Shown piece after piece: positions 11,119 through 24,039 of a stretch of DNA of 64,000 nt. Origin of the DNA: Erpobdella octoculata (Eukaryota; Annelida; Clitellata; Hirudinida; Erpobdellidae); assembly GCA_963978895.1 (NCBI GenBank), contig OZ022243.1, positions 12,933,765-12,997,764 of the forward strand, given 5' to 3'. Within the stretch, counting starts at the first letter, position 1; the number at the start of each line of letters is the position of its first letter. The notes below the pieces were generated by a model that saw only the letters and a list, made by a program, of their open reading frames with translations, had not been told where the DNA came from and ran no database searches. The position numbers and the translations under genes are program-made.

Positions 11119-11123
11119 ATATA

Positions 11124-12109
11124 CTAGCAGTGCCCGTAGCGGCTTCGCTCGCATGAAATTAGAAAATTTGAACCGTGCATCCATAGGTGTCGGCTCGGCC
11201 CGTCGACAACTTGGCCCAGCCCGTTTCAAAACCAAAATTCCTGGCCCGGCACGGCCCGTCTAATTTGGGCCTAGAAATTCTATATACTTGATGATAAACT
11301 TCGGCCCGTCCCACCTTGACTTCAGTTTTGGCCCGTCCCGTCTGAAGACCCTAAAATCACTAAAATGTCTATATGCTTAGTGAAAAACCTTGGCCCGAAC
11401 CACCTTGATTCAAACTGTAGCCTGGCCCGTAAAAAGACCCTAAAATAACGGCTTGGCCCGAGCGGTGATAAACTGGACTCAGCTACTTTTAACTGGCACA
11501 AAACCTCAAAATACTAAGTTTTAAATCTGTAATGCTTGCAGTTGTTGAGTAGCAGTTACTTTGAAAACCAAATAACTCTATTTTCCACCCCACATTTGAA
11601 GTCCTGGAAACCAAATTTTCAAAAAATGGTGAAACACGTATATCATTATTTTTAGAGTAGAAACTAAATACTAATTTTTACTTTTGTAGCATTCACAGTT
11701 TTTGAGTAGCATCTACTTTAAAAACCAAATAACCCAATTTTACAACCCACATTTGAGGTCCGGGAAACCAAATTTTTAAAAAATGGTGAAACACGTATCT
11801 TTTTATTTTTCAAGAAGAATTCATATACCAAATTTCAAAATCTCCTCATTTTTGGTTTTCGAGATATACATTGTTTTAGATAAAAGTTTGTTTTCCAGTT
11901 TCTTCTCCTCAGGAGCAAAATTTTCAAAAATCCTTTCTTAGTGGATGCTTACGCAATAAAAGTAATATAAGTTCCAAATTTCACGTTCCTAGGATGAGGC
12001 GTTTGAGCTCGGCGTTGATTATCAGTCTGTCAGTCAGTCAGTCAGTCAGTCAGTCAGTCAGTCAGTCAGTCAGTCAGTCAGTCAGGACATGTTCTTCTAT
12101 ATATATAGA
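11124..12109 (-). mobile_element. Non-autonomous Helitron-N1, copy 2 (short satellite core)
   Basis: It has the same termini as copy 1 (CTAGCAGTGCCCG on the left, reverse complement of TCTATATA on the right) and the same GGCCCG-rich block. It holds only about two of the 157-bp units (near 11500-11790), followed by a (GTCA)n tract (12025-12084). It is 986 bp against 1,492 bp for copy 1, so most of the length difference is satellite copy number. Confidence 0.78.
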
Positions 12110-12129
12110 TTAGTTTTGTTTTTCCTACA

Positions 12130-12500
12130 TCGAGAAACCAATGCTGCCTCGTAACGCCATCGAGTTGAACAAATGTCTCCCAATGAATTGCAGCTACATC
12201 GAGCTGCTAATGCGATCTCCCAACTTTTAGCCTGAGATCGTGCGAATGAAGCAGTTCGTAACGAAGCAATTAGCTTAAACGAAACTCAATTCGATCAACA
12301 TGATTGTGGTGAATTTGATGTTTTATATACTTCATGTCGATCAAGAAATTTTGCTCCAGAGCAACCATCAGATGGACTATTCACTTCATGTTGTCGAAAC
12401 GGCAAAATAATGTTGCCATTCACGGTAATACACTTGAATATCCCAATTTTCTTAAAAGCCTCATGTCAGACACGGCCAATCCAGATAGACAAAAATTTTT
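12130..12500 (+). pseudogene. Helitron Rep N-terminal fragment
   Basis: Coding text includes MSPNELQLHRAANAISQLLA, a stop, then RANEAVRNEAISLNETQFDQ, and after a frameshift SCRSRNFAPEQPSDGLF and CCRNGKI. It corresponds to the Helitron N-terminal cysteine motif also seen at about 830-890 on the minus strand. It is degenerate, and the Helitron end at 12624 follows. Confidence 0.75.
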
Positions 12501-12597
12501 GATTTGCTTATATATAAAATTTTTTTTTATGGTTATCAAATGTCATTTTGTTTTTGTTGACTAATTTTATAATAACGGGTGCCGTGTTTTAAAACTT

Positions 12598-12624
12598 CCG
12601 TCATTTTTGACGGGCTATCTCTAG
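12598..12624 (+). other. Helitron 3' terminus: hairpin plus CTAG
   Basis: CCGTCA, a TTTT loop and TGACGG (12598-12613) form a 6-bp hairpin. Seven bases later comes CTAG (12621-12624), followed by host T. This is the standard Helitron 3' end, and the host gag frame resumes at the next base. Confidence 0.85.
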
Positions 12625-13682
12625 TTTGCAATAAATTATGAAGCCTCTGTGGAGCCATCTCATAGGTCTCGTCACGTAAGAAAATTGGGAAGCGAGGACG
12701 AAGATGAACTTGATGATCGAGTCCGGAGAGTTATTAAAAAAAGAATTAACTGGAAAGGAAATAACTCACCACGCTGCTGGAGTTGTGGAAGACCGGGACA
12801 TCTAAAAAAACTGTATAATTCAGATGTTTAGACCCGGGCAACAGGAGAAAATGGATCACTGTAGGCGTAATGATGTCAAACAAGGAAACCCCATAAAGGC
12901 TGAATCCAACAAGAAAAAATCAGATTCTGTGAAGGTAAAAGATAATTTGCCTTGCAGAGTTGTGCTAGTTACCGTTCTTGGAAAAAGAAATAGTTTATTT
13001 GTGGAAGATAGATTAGGAATGAGAAACTGTAAGTTTATTATTGATACGGGAGCTTCTTGTTCAATCATAAAACCTTGTTTGGCGAAAGGAGAGGTTTTAC
13101 AAAGTGGAAAGCACATCCGTTTAAAAACTGCAACAGGAGAGTTTGTTCCAGTAGTTGGTAAAGTTCAAAATTAAATAAGACTGGGAAATAAGACTTTTCA
13201 GTACCAGTTTCTGGTTGCTGATATAGAAAAAGAATGCCTACTTGGGCTTGACTTTATGAGAATTCAGGGGTTTGCAGTGGACTTAAAAATGGGAACATTC
13301 AGACAGGGAAATATGGAAATTCCTGTTTGCTATAAAGACGAAACAAATTCGGTAAAGCGAGTATTGGTAACAAAGAGCATCATTGTACCTGCTCAGTCGG
13401 AATTTTTGGTTTGGGCAAGAATAGAGAATGAAAAAAATTTAAGAGTTGTTTGGTTCATCGAGCCCCTGAACGGAGTTGAAAAACATGGATTAATGATCGG
13501 AAAAACACTGGTACGAACGGAGTCAGGAAGCTACGTGCCAGTCAGGGTTATGAATGTGACAGAATGCGACAAGCAAATAACAAAAAGTGATGAAATTGCG
13601 GTATGAAGCCCAGTCGATCATATAGTGGCATGTACCACAGTGGTTGGTAAAAACAATAATAAAAAGAGAATGAAGTACTCGC
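12625..13682 (+). pseudogene. Gypsy-1 gag zinc knuckle and protease
   Basis: The segment continues the gag frame broken at 2194. A CCHC knuckle (CWSCGRPGHLKK) has lost its last Cys to a frameshift near 12810-12830. A retropepsin-like protease follows, with the active-site triad in FIIDTGASCSII and the downstream LLGLDF motif. An in-frame TAA near 13172 and a TGA near 13604 interrupt it. It ends at the 5-bp target duplication of Gypsy-2, after which the frame continues at 17141. Confidence 0.85.
13678..13682. repeat. Target-site duplication of Gypsy-2, left copy
   Basis: CTCGC, identical to 17136-17140. Confidence 0.9.
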
Positions 13683-14288
13683 TGTAAGATGAAGATGATT
13701 CATCTTACGTATTTTCATAATAGTTGTTTATTTTATATTATTATGTGTGCATATTTTAGTTGTGTTGAAACAATAGTCATTTATGTATGAATGTATCTGT
13801 GTGTATATGTGTGTATATGTGTGTATATATATGTATATATATATGTATATGTATGTATATACATAGATATCAAAGAAGAATTCACATTGTGTGTGCGTAT
13901 AATTTTTGTATCATTAATGTATATATATGTATGTGTGTGTTTGAGTGTATATATACATGGATGGATGTATGTATATGTATATATATATATGTATATATAT
14001 GTATATATATATATATGTATATATATATATAATTGGTATTGGTCTTTTTCCTTTTTGTGGTCTTCAATAAGAAAATGAGTTGTCTTGGTAGAGAAATTGG
14101 AATTATCAAAAGATTTGTCAGAACCGGGCTAACTTCTGCAAAGTGAGATAATTCAGTTTAGAGTCAAGAAAAGGATTATATTCAAGGAAGAATAATAAAG
14201 TTAAAATAAATACGAGAAATATTGTGTTAAAAATAACTTCGACATTAACGTTACGAATCGCTAGAAAGCATATTCTTCTACGTTTACA
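13683..14288 (+). repeat. Gypsy-2 5' LTR, about 606 bp
   Basis: It starts TGTAAGATGAAGATG, ends in CTACGTTTACA and matches the 3' LTR throughout apart from a TA/GT microsatellite of different length (about 13785-14032). It lacks two bases at its start compared with the 3' copy. It contains the first half of a palindrome described for the 3' LTR. Confidence 0.9.
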
Positions 14289-14306
14289 TTGGTGACCTCG
14301 ACGTAT
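14289..14306 (+). other. Gypsy-2 primer-binding site
   Basis: TTGGTGACCTCGACGTAT immediately follows the LTR end, a common primer-binding sequence in invertebrate Gypsy elements. Confidence 0.75.
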
Positions 14307-14385
14307 TTACGTATTTTCATCCGTAAATATATTTTCTGAAGTTGTTTGATCACAAGTGACCGAATTTTTTTTTCTTTTGTGAAAG

Positions 14386-16121
14386 ATGTCTGACGAGAAA
14401 TTCATTGCGATGGGACAGGCTCTAGGCTATTCCGGAGTGGATTTAAGGAATTACGTCAAAGAGTTAAAGGATGAAGAAAGGGTTAAGAGAATAGAGGAGC
14501 GGGAAGAAAAAAAGGCTCAGCAGGAGCGGGAAGATAAAATAGCGCAACAAGAACGTGAAGATAAAATAGCTCAACAAGAACGTGAACATGAAGAGAAGAA
14601 GGCTCAAGAAGCTAAAGAAGAACGAGAACTTCAACTTCTACGTGAGCGCGAACAACGCCAGCATGAATTGGAATTGAAGAAGCTGGAATTGGAAGCCCTA
14701 AAAAAAAAGAGCCAAAGCCGACGGTAGAGGTAACAAAGATTCCATATTCAAAGTTCTCGGAAGGTGACGACGTGGACGCATTTCTGTTCCGTTTTGAGGC
14801 ATTGGCCACGGCAAATGATCATTCAAAAAAGGGTTGGGAAATGCTTCTGGGTTCTCTGCTCAGTGCGAAGACATTGGAAGTGTTTGGCCAACTCAGCGAT
14901 AGTCAGATGCAGGATTACGAGTCGGTAAAAGAGGCACTCCTTCGCCGTTTTGGGAAGTCGGCAGAAGACTACCGCATAAAGTTTCGAGAGTCAAAGCTTG
15001 AACCAGAAGAGACTTGGGAACAGTATCTAGTGCGACTGGATAGTTACCTCAGGCGCTGGGTGGATCTCGCGGGTACAAAAAACTATTTGTTTTTATTTTT
15101 AAAAGAGCAGTTCTTTGGAAAGTGTCCGTCGGGAATGGCTGAGTATTTGTTGGAGAAAGAAAGCGGTGACGTCAATGAGTTAAGTCGCTGGGTCAACAAG
15201 TACAATCAAGCTCACCCAGTCAAAAGCTTGGCAAAAGTCGAAAACATAAGCAGGATTGGCGGAAATCGTAGTCAACCAGACATTGACTCGGGAATGGTTG
15301 GACCACGCTGTTTCAATTGCAATAAACTGGGCCATATGGCAAAGGATTGTCATCACGCTGGACAGATCGCGAGGGACTACAGGCAAGGCACTCAAGCAAC
15401 TCCAGTCATGTGTCAAACGCGTAGAGAGGCCACCATGACACCACCATGCAAAGACTCTGGAGTAGTGAATGCATGCGCGGTCATGGTGATAGAAGGTAAA
15501 ATGAATGAGGTCCAATTAAAATGTGGCTGCTTTTCACCGGTAATAGCGGATGGTTGTTTTCACTCAGGAGAAAAGTTTGAATTAACCAGAGGGTTTGTGA
15601 ACAGAATACCGGTAAAAGTTTTGAGGGACACTGGCTGTACTGCCATAATGGTAAAGGAATCATTAGTGCACCCGCGTCAGATGACCGGAAGAACAAGACC
15701 CTGTGTTTTGATCGACGGCACAGTTCGGGTAGCTCCAACAGCAGTGGTAAAAATCAAAACAAACTGGTTCAGAGGAACCAGAGAGGTTGTGTGCATGAAA
15801 AACCTACTTTGCGATCTCGTGCTGGGAAATGTCGAAGGAGTAAGAGGTTTGGATGCAATGGCTGCAGGAAAACGCTTTGGTCAGAAATCCGCTCTTAACT
15901 ACGACAGCACACAGAGGAATGTTCGGGTAAATTATAGAAAATCGTCGGCTAACTCGGAGCTGTATCAAAGCAAGGAAAGAAACACGTCTGCCATTTCAAA
16001 GGTAGGAAATAAAGTTGAGGCAAAAGTTCAGGCTTTGAATCCGCCAAAAGAAAGACCAAGGCTCAATCTTCTGCCTAGAGGCCAACATGGAGGGGTGGGG
16101 AATAATAATGAATTTATATAG
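14386..16121 (+). pseudogene. gag: Gypsy-2 gag and protease-like region, one A-run frameshift
   Basis: The N-terminal part (14386-14727) is a long charged coiled coil rich in REEKKAQQERED repeats. After a frameshift in a poly-A run near 14700, the capsid domain follows (DVDAFLFRFEALA, RFGKSAEDYRIKFRESK). Then come a zinc knuckle CFNCNKLGHMAKDCHHA (15308-15358) and a protease-like stretch with VLRDTGCTAIMV, in which the usual DTGA/S reads DTGC. Correcting one base would give a single gag-protease frame of roughly 575 residues. Confidence 0.82.
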
Positions 16122-16305
16122 CGCCAGATAAGTCAGAGGCGCTTACGAAGGTTCCTTTGGATCGGAAACTTCGAAGAACACGCTATTTTCATAGACATGA
16201 GAAAGCAATGCGAGTGAACTCCTTGCCTAAGGGAGTTACGCTGGTGACGCAGGTGAGGCTTGAACTGCCGACCTAACGATCAACAGGCGAGCGCTCTACG
16301 GGAAA
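16122..16305 (-). mobile_element. tRNA-derived SINE-like insert in Gypsy-2
   Basis: The minus strand reads TAGAGCGCTCGCCTGTTGAT then GGTCGGCAGTTCAAGCCTC, which resembles the D-arm, anticodon and T-arm of a tRNA including a B-box-like GTTCAAGCC. It sits exactly where RT sequence is expected to be missing, so it may be associated with the deletion. The limits are approximate. Confidence 0.5.
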
Positions 16306-16476
16306 GATGAAAAGTTGAATTCGGCAATCTTCGGAGATGCCCGTCCTGTTGACATAGCACGCAGAGAGATAGAGATTGAGAATAAGTTGAAAGTAAACTA
16401 TTTCAAAGGCAAGGAAAACATCGGTGCTGACTTTCTTAGTCGTAAAGAGAGTGACGATGTAATCAAGAAACGCTAA
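16306..16476 (+). pseudogene. Gypsy-2 RNase H C-terminal remnant
   Basis: Translation includes INKLKVNYF-like text and GKENIGADFLSRKESDD before TAA at 16474-16476. The ADFLSR motif is the normal end of Gypsy RNase H. Nothing of an integrase follows. The polypurine tract and 3' LTR start within 30 bases. Confidence 0.7.
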
Positions 16477-16490
16477 CGCGTTCCTTTTTT

Positions 16491-16504
16491 TTGAAGAGGG
16501 GGGA
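16491..16504 (+). other. Gypsy-2 polypurine tract
   Basis: TTGAAGAGGGGGGA directly precedes the 3' LTR and would prime plus-strand DNA synthesis. Confidence 0.8.
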
Positions 16505-16797
16505 TACGTAAGATGAAGATGATTCATCTTACGTATTTTCATAATAGTTGTTTATTTTATTTTATTATGTGTGCATATTTTGGTTGTGTTGAAACAATAG
16601 TCATTTATGTATGAATGTATCTGTGTGTATATGTGTGTATATGTGTGTATATATATGTATATATATGTGTATATGTATGTATATATGTATATTTGTGCCC
16701 CTATGACATTGTGTGTGCGTATAATTTTTGTATCATTAATGTATATATATGTATGTGTGTGTTTGAGTGTATATATACATGGATGGTTGTATGTATA

Positions 16798-16882
<85 letters not shown>

Positions 16883-17135
16883 GGTATTGGTCTTTTTCCT
16901 TTTTGTGGTCTTCAATAAGAAAATGAGTTGTCTTGGTAGAGAAATTGGAATTATCAAAAGATTTGTCAGAACCAGGCTAACTTCTGCAAAGTGAGATAAT
17001 TCAGTTTAGAGTCAAGAAAAGGATTATATTCAAGGAAGAATAATAAAGTTAAAATAAATTCGAGAAATATTGTGTTATAAATAACTTCGACATTAACGTT
17101 ACGAATCGCTAGAAAGCTTATTCTTCTACGTTACA
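16505..17135 (+). repeat. Gypsy-2 3' LTR, about 631 bp, starting with a 31-bp palindrome
   Basis: The LTR starts with TACGTAAGATGAA, a 5-base spacer and the exact reverse complement (16505-16535). It contains a (TA)n tract at 16797-16878 that is longer than in the 5' LTR. It ends GTTACA, followed by the CTCGC duplication. Confidence 0.88.
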
Positions 17136-17140
17136 CTCGC

Positions 17141-19035
17141 AAATTCAGGAACTGCTTGAAGCCGCTAAAACTTCATTAAAACCAATGGACTATGTCAAAG
17201 CGGAAATTCTGATTGAAGAATATTGTGATATAATAGCTATTGACGAAGAAGACAATGGGAAAACAAAGATCCTTGAACAACGAATTCGAACTTGTAATAC
17301 AGAGCCCATTTGTCAACTGCCACGAAGGCTTCCACTGGCAAAGCGAGAAGAAGCTAGAAAGATGCTAGAAAAGATGAAGAAACAAGGAGTTATTGAACCA
17401 TCCAATAGTCCATGGATTTCACCTGTAGTACTTGTTGGGAAGAAAGATAACTCGCTACGTTTTTGTGTCGACTACAGAATGTTAAACGAGGTCACACAAA
17501 AAGATAGTTACCCTTTGCCCAGAATCGATGACACCATCGATACACTTGCGGGATCTCGAATGTTTTCTACTTAAGAGCGGATATTGGCAGGTTGAAATAC
17601 ATCCCCAGGATCGCGAGAAAACTGCCTTTTCAATAGGTGAAGGATTGTGGCAATTTACAGTGATGCCATTTGGCTTGTGCAACGCACCCCCAACTTTCGA
17701 GCGACTTATGGAGTATGTGTTACAAGGATTAAATTGGAGAACGTGTCTTGTTTATTTTGACAACATTATTGTTGTTGGAAAGACGTTTGAAGAGCATCTA
17801 CACAATCTTGGAGAAGTTTTCTAAAGGATCCGGGATGCTGGTATGAAGCTAAATCCGGCAAAGTGTGCACTTTTCAAAAGCAAAGGTAAGTATCTTTGTC
17901 ATATAGTTTCTGTTGAAGTGGTAGGAACCAATCTTGAAAAAATTGAAGCGGTAAACCATTGGCCTGTTCCGAGAAATTCTCAGGAATTAAGAAGCTTTCT
18001 TGGTTTGTGCACATATTATCAACGATTTGTAGCCAGCTTTTCCAGCATTGCAAAGGAACTATATAAGCTTACAGAAAAGAATGCATCGTTTGATTGGTCA
18101 GGGGCAAATCAACAGGCGTTCGAACGGTTAAAAACAGCTTTGAGTTTGACGCCAGTTCCTGGAAAAGATTTTGTATTAGACACAGATGAAGGAATAGGGG
18201 CAGTGCTTAGTCAAATTGTTGACGGCAATGAAAAGGTTATAGCTTATTATAGCAGAACTTTGTCGAAACCGGAGCGAAGTTAATGTGTCACCAGACGTGA
18301 GTTATTAGCAATCGTTGATTCTATTAAGCACTTTCACAAGTATTTATATGATCAAAAGTTTTTGTTGAGAACGGATCATGCTGCTTTGAAATGGCTTTTA
18401 AATTTTAAAAATCCAGATGAACAAGTGGCTAGGTGGATCGAACGTTTACAATCATACGAGTTTGAAATTCAGCATCGGAAGGGTGAACAGCACAAAAATG
18501 CTGACGCACTGTCATGACGACCTTGCAATGATGAATGTAAATAATGCATTCGCATGAAGGGGAAGGAAATAAATAATCAGTGTTTTCAGGTACGGTGTCA
18601 AATTGACGACACTTGGTCAGACAATGTGATTCGAGACGAACAATTAAAAGATGATGATATAGGACCGATTTTGAGATGGATGGAAGAAGGGAAGAAACCT
18701 GACTGGCAAGAGATTTCTGAATTGAGTCCTGCTACTAAATCTTATTGGGCACAATGGGACTCTTTAAGGGTTGTGAACGGATCTCTAAAAAGAATTTGGG
18801 AAAGCACTGATGGTTCCACCAATGTTTTGCAATTAATTATTCCAAAAGTAAAAGTGCCAGAAGTGCTCCAACAAATGCACTCCGGAGTATCAGGGGGACA
18901 TCTAGGGATGAATAAAACATTGGACAAGATCCGCCAAAGAATTTATTGAGTGTACTGTAAAATGGATGTAGAGGAATGGTGTAATAAATGTGATACCTGT
19001 GGCGCTAGTAAAGGACCACACGCTAAAACAAAGTC
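17141..19035 (+). pseudogene. pol: Gypsy-1 pol: RT, RNase H and integrase N-terminus, degenerate
   Basis: It resumes the Gypsy-1 frame after Gypsy-2. The RT fingers show SPWISPVVLVGKKDNSLRFC and DYRMLNEVTQKDSYPLPR. A frameshift near 17571 precedes SGYWQVEIHP. The catalytic box reads YFDNIIVV where YxDD is expected, so the second Asp is changed to Asn. A stop at 17822 and another near 18281 precede RNase H, which ends in KNADALS. The integrase zinc-binding domain (HSGVSGGHLGMNKT, then CNKCDTCGASKG) is cut near 19035, and the integrase core is not found. Confidence 0.87.
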
Positions 19036-19930
19036 GATGTGCCAAATTTCAGCTCGATCGGATAACGGGAAGTGAGTTAATTTTGAGACTCAAAGTTTGT
19101 GACCGACAGACAAACAGACAGATGGGAAGTCAATCGAAAATAATATAAAGGATTTAAAAAGATACGTGTTTCACCATTTTTTTAAAATTCGGTTTCCCGG
19201 ACCTCAAATGTAGGTTGGAAAATTGGGTTATTTGGTTTTTAAAGTAGCTTCTACTCAAAAACTGTTAATGCTACAGGAGTAAAAATTAGTATTTAGTTTC
19301 TACTCCAAAAATAATGAAATACGTGTTTTAGCATTTTTTGAAAATTTGGTTTCCAGGACTTCAAATGTGGGGTGGAAAATAGGGCTAATTGTTTTTTATA
19401 GTAACTCAAAAACTACTCAAAAACAGTAAATACCACAGATGTAAAAATTATTATTTAGTTTTTTTTCTAAAAATAAAAATATACGTGTTTCACAATTTTT
19501 TACAAATTTGGTTTCCCGGACCTCAAATGTGGGTTGGAAAATTGGGTTATTTGGTTTTTAAAGTAGCTTCTACTCAAAAAACTGTTAATGCTACAAAAGT
19601 AAAAATTAGTATTTAGTTTCTACTCTAAAAATAATGATATACGGGTTTCACAATTTTTTGAAAATTTGGTTTCCAGGACTTCAAATGGGGGGTGGAAAAT
19701 AGGGTTATTTGGTTTTTAAAGTAACTGCTACTCTAAAACTGTTAATGCTACAAAAGTAAAAATTAGTATTTAGTTTCTACTCCAAAAATAATGAAATACG
19801 TGTTTTAGCATTTTTTGAAAATTTGGTTTCCAGGACCTCAAATGTGGGGTGGAAATAAGGTTATTTGATTTCAAAATAACTGCTACTCACAAACTGTAAA
19901 TGCTACAAATGTAAAAATTAGTGTTTTGTT
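19036..19930 (+). mobile_element. Helitron-N1 fragment, opposite orientation, five satellite units
   Basis: From about 19150 this is the inverted equivalent of the 157-bp satellite core of Helitron-N1, with five units marked by GTTTCC(A/C)GGAC and AAAATTGGGTTATTTGG. The left end (19036-19150) contains CAGACAAACAGACAG-type sequence and an AGCTC-rich lead not present in the other copies. Neither TC nor CTAG ends are visible. It truncates Gypsy-1. Confidence 0.65.
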
Positions 19931-20279
19931 AGACTACGACTATGATAGGCTCAGAACTCCTTACTTCGGCTCGACTCGACAGCTAGTTTGCTGCCAGATA
20001 GGTAATTTTTTGCGAAGTGAAACACTGCGTTGAAATGTTTCAAGAGCCTACAAATAGGATGACTAACTGTCACCACAAGTAGCGCAAATATTTATAAGAC
20101 TCTACTAGGAATCGAACCCACGTGTCTACGGCAACACCGCCTCGCCTAAATGCAAGCGCTCTTACCAACTGAGCCACCGACCATCACCAAAAAATGATGG
20201 CTAGAAGTCTCAGTCTTTCGGAGGTACTTAACATTAGACTACGACTATGATAGGCTCCGAACTCCTTACTTCGGCTCGA
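19929..20279. repeat. 46-bp direct repeats flanking a SINE
   Basis: 19929-19974 and 20234-20279 both begin TTAGACTACGACTATGATAG and differ by one base (A/C in the middle). Between them lies the tRNA-type SINE. The length is too great for an ordinary target duplication, so an older tandem repeat, or a SINE dimer with 46-bp end segments, is likely. Confidence 0.85.
20011..20188 (-). mobile_element. tRNA-derived SINE-a, minus copy
   Basis: Near-identical reverse complement of 31214-31392. It has pol III box A (TGGCTCAGTTGG) and box B (GGTTCGATTCC) followed by a conserved body ending TTTCACTTCGCA. Tyrosine or serine-like long variable-arm geometry is suggested by the spacing of the boxes, but the parent tRNA was not identified. 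Confidence 0.8.
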
Positions 20280-20293
20280 ATTATATATATATA

Positions 20294-21706
<1,413 letters not shown>

Positions 21707-21863
21707 CATACATAATTGGGGACAATATTTTCCCGCAAGCAAGTTTCATTGAACTTTGTCGCCCATTTTGCATTCAACAGTTTCTTGTATAAACCTTGCA
21801 AAACAACAATATCTTTCCTTTCTGAAACTACACCAAGCAACGTTTTAAAATCTTTATTTTTCC

Positions 21864-21906
21864 AGCTGACTGGCCAGTTTCGGTTAATTTAACCATCTTC
21901 AGAGCT
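21864..21906 (-). ncRNA. Hammerhead ribozyme motif, PLE-D
   Basis: Minus strand: stem I AGCT/AGCT, core CTGAAGA, extra T, stem II GGTT/AACC, GAAA, stem III CTGGCCAG, and predicted cleavage after GTC. The ATG formed by the core starts MVKLTETGQS, which stays open to the (AT)n junction. Confidence 0.85.
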
Positions 21907-22181
21907 TCATTTATAATAATAAAACGGTATATATTAAAATCGAAAAAACACTTTCTCAAATTATAATAATAAAGTTAATTAAACAGCAGTTAGTTTGTTT
22001 TCAATACATGCAGAATTAGACGTAAAATCAATAAAAGTAGCCGAGTATTAATAAACACGCTTTCAGTGAGTAAACAAGTGTCGACGCGTTCAGCCAAAGT
22101 CTCACTAAAATACAAATTAAATACACAACCAGCAAGCCACACAGCTGATTTCACGCTCACTTTTCCCGTAGTTTTTGTTTT

Positions 22182-23580
22182 CTACTTTCTTCTTTTTATA
22201 TTAATGTTTGGATTGCAAAGTAAATGTTCAAACACCGCAGGTGTCTCAGCCTCACCTGCACTATTAATCAAAACATTCTCAATTTCTCCGATTAGTGTAG
22301 TTCCACAATTTTTAGCCGCATCGCCATCAACCTCGACTTCACTACCTTCACAGTTACAGAAAACATCTTCATCGTCGACATTATTACTACTTTTATGTTT
22401 TTCTTCCAAGTCATTTTCTTTTCCTTCAATCATTTCATCTGTGTGGAAACTATCAAGAGAGAGTGATTCTGACTCCGTATTTTTAGAGCCACAGCTTTTA
22501 AAACAAACAGGCGTTTCTCTAGTTAGATCTCCCTCAGCATCCGCAAACCTTTCATAATTCTTGACAGGTGTAGTTTCCTTCTGGTTAGTGAGATTTTCCA
22601 TGACGGTATCCTCTATGTCTTTGATGTTGAGTATATCTTCATCGGTCACCATATCAATTTCTTTCTCGCAGCAATCACTTTGTTCTCTTCTTTCGGACAA
22701 ATCATTTTCAAATTTCACGCTCGTTTTATTCTTGTTGAGATTATCGTAGAGGAGTGGTTTGGGCTCTAGAATTTTAGAGTCACAATTATTACTAGCCTCT
22801 CCAACTGAAACGTCAGATGAATGCTGACAGTTATTTACCTTTGTTTCAAGAAGTTTCGTTTTTGGATCCCTGTTCGTCATCTCTCTTTTATGTTTATCTC
22901 CTTCCATCAATCTATTAATATTCATTCCTTTATTGACGTTTGATGCAATTCCAAATTTTGGAACAATTGGGCCATCAAACAACTTCAAAATGTGAGTGAA
23001 ATTGTTATCTTGAATGTTAATTGCTGGTTTTTGTTCCTGGATCAACAAAGCCTCTGCCACCCTTAATCGTCTCGGATTGTTAAAAGTTTCTATTATTTCA
23101 GTGTTATCCACAAGGATTTGTCTAGATAACTGCTTATGGTGTTTTTCACAGAAATGCTTCATGATACCTCCACCCTGCAAATGCATAGTCAACCTTCGTG
23201 ATAAAGACGTTCGGGTAGAGCCAATATATGTTGCATGATCACAGGGACATGTGAACCTGTAGATAACATTTTTCCGTTGCAAATGCTTTTTACAGTTAGA
23301 AATATTGTTACGCATAACCATGGAGTGGGATGTTTTTGGTTTATAGTATACATTAAGTTTAATTTCATAGTTTAACGGATCAATAACTTTCACTTGAGTT
23401 TTGACTATATTTTTTATGATGTTTTCGTCAACTATATAATTTCTGTGCATTTGGGCTTTATAATAAACGTTTATGGCTTTCTTTGGATTATCACTGAATT
23501 TTTCCATTTTCAAACTAGCGTCAAGAAATTTTTTGTGACATCATCAACCATTTTATTGTTATTATTAATGAGTATTTCTC
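22182..23580 (-). pseudogene. PLE-D GIY-YIG endonuclease with long acidic tail
   Basis: The open frame from M at 23513 has 443 residues. Homology continues a little upstream in another frame. Nuclease motifs: VIYRFTCPCDHATYIGS, TRTSLSRRLTMH, LRVAEALLIQEQK (catalytic Glu) and PAINIQDNNF. A roughly 240-residue tail rich in Asp, Glu, Lys and Asn ends in FEHLLCNPNINIKRRK. The finger uses CPCDH rather than the CPxxH of the other families. The RT palm is missing. Confidence 0.87.
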
Positions 23581-23590
23581 ATTAGTGTCC

Positions 23591-24039
23591 TAGCTTACAC
23601 ATTTGCCAATAAAATGACTGTGACGCATAGATCATTTATAGACTTTGCCAGTTAAAGTTTAGGATTATGCAAGATTATCTTTATAACAAAGGGTCTTTGT
23701 TATATCAGAAAAACTTTGAATATATGAATGAATAAAAATAAATATAAGGTTATATAACTGAAGTAAAAAGTTTAGAGTCATGGCTATCCGCGATTTCTTC
23801 GACCAAAGGAGGCTTAATTATTTTAGTTCGTTCGCGGCTCGGTCCGGCCTGATAATCAAACGGATTAGTGGTCTAGTTTACACAATCACTAATAAAATGA
23901 CGTATTTGTGTTATTTCTTACGCAAAGGTGATAATACAAAACTTCTACGCTCGCGATTAGTATAATATGTTACGTCAACAAAACTTGTAATTTATTATTC
24001 TCTAAGACACAGCTTTTATAAAGATTTGTTTGTTCACAA
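23591..24039. other. AT-rich unannotated spacer
   Basis: No credible coding, RNA or repeat signal was seen apart from short AT-rich stretches. Confidence 0.6.

Larger units (their letters stand above)
13683..17135 (+). mobile_element. Gypsy-2: LTR retrotransposon lacking RT and integrase
   Basis: TG...CA LTRs at both ends are flanked by the 5-bp duplication CTCGC. It has a primer-binding site, a gag plus protease-like region, and the last part of RNase H directly before a polypurine tract. The reverse transcriptase, most of RNase H and the integrase are missing, so it is an internally deleted, non-autonomous copy. It inserted into Gypsy-1 without disturbing the host reading frame once removed. 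Confidence 0.88.
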
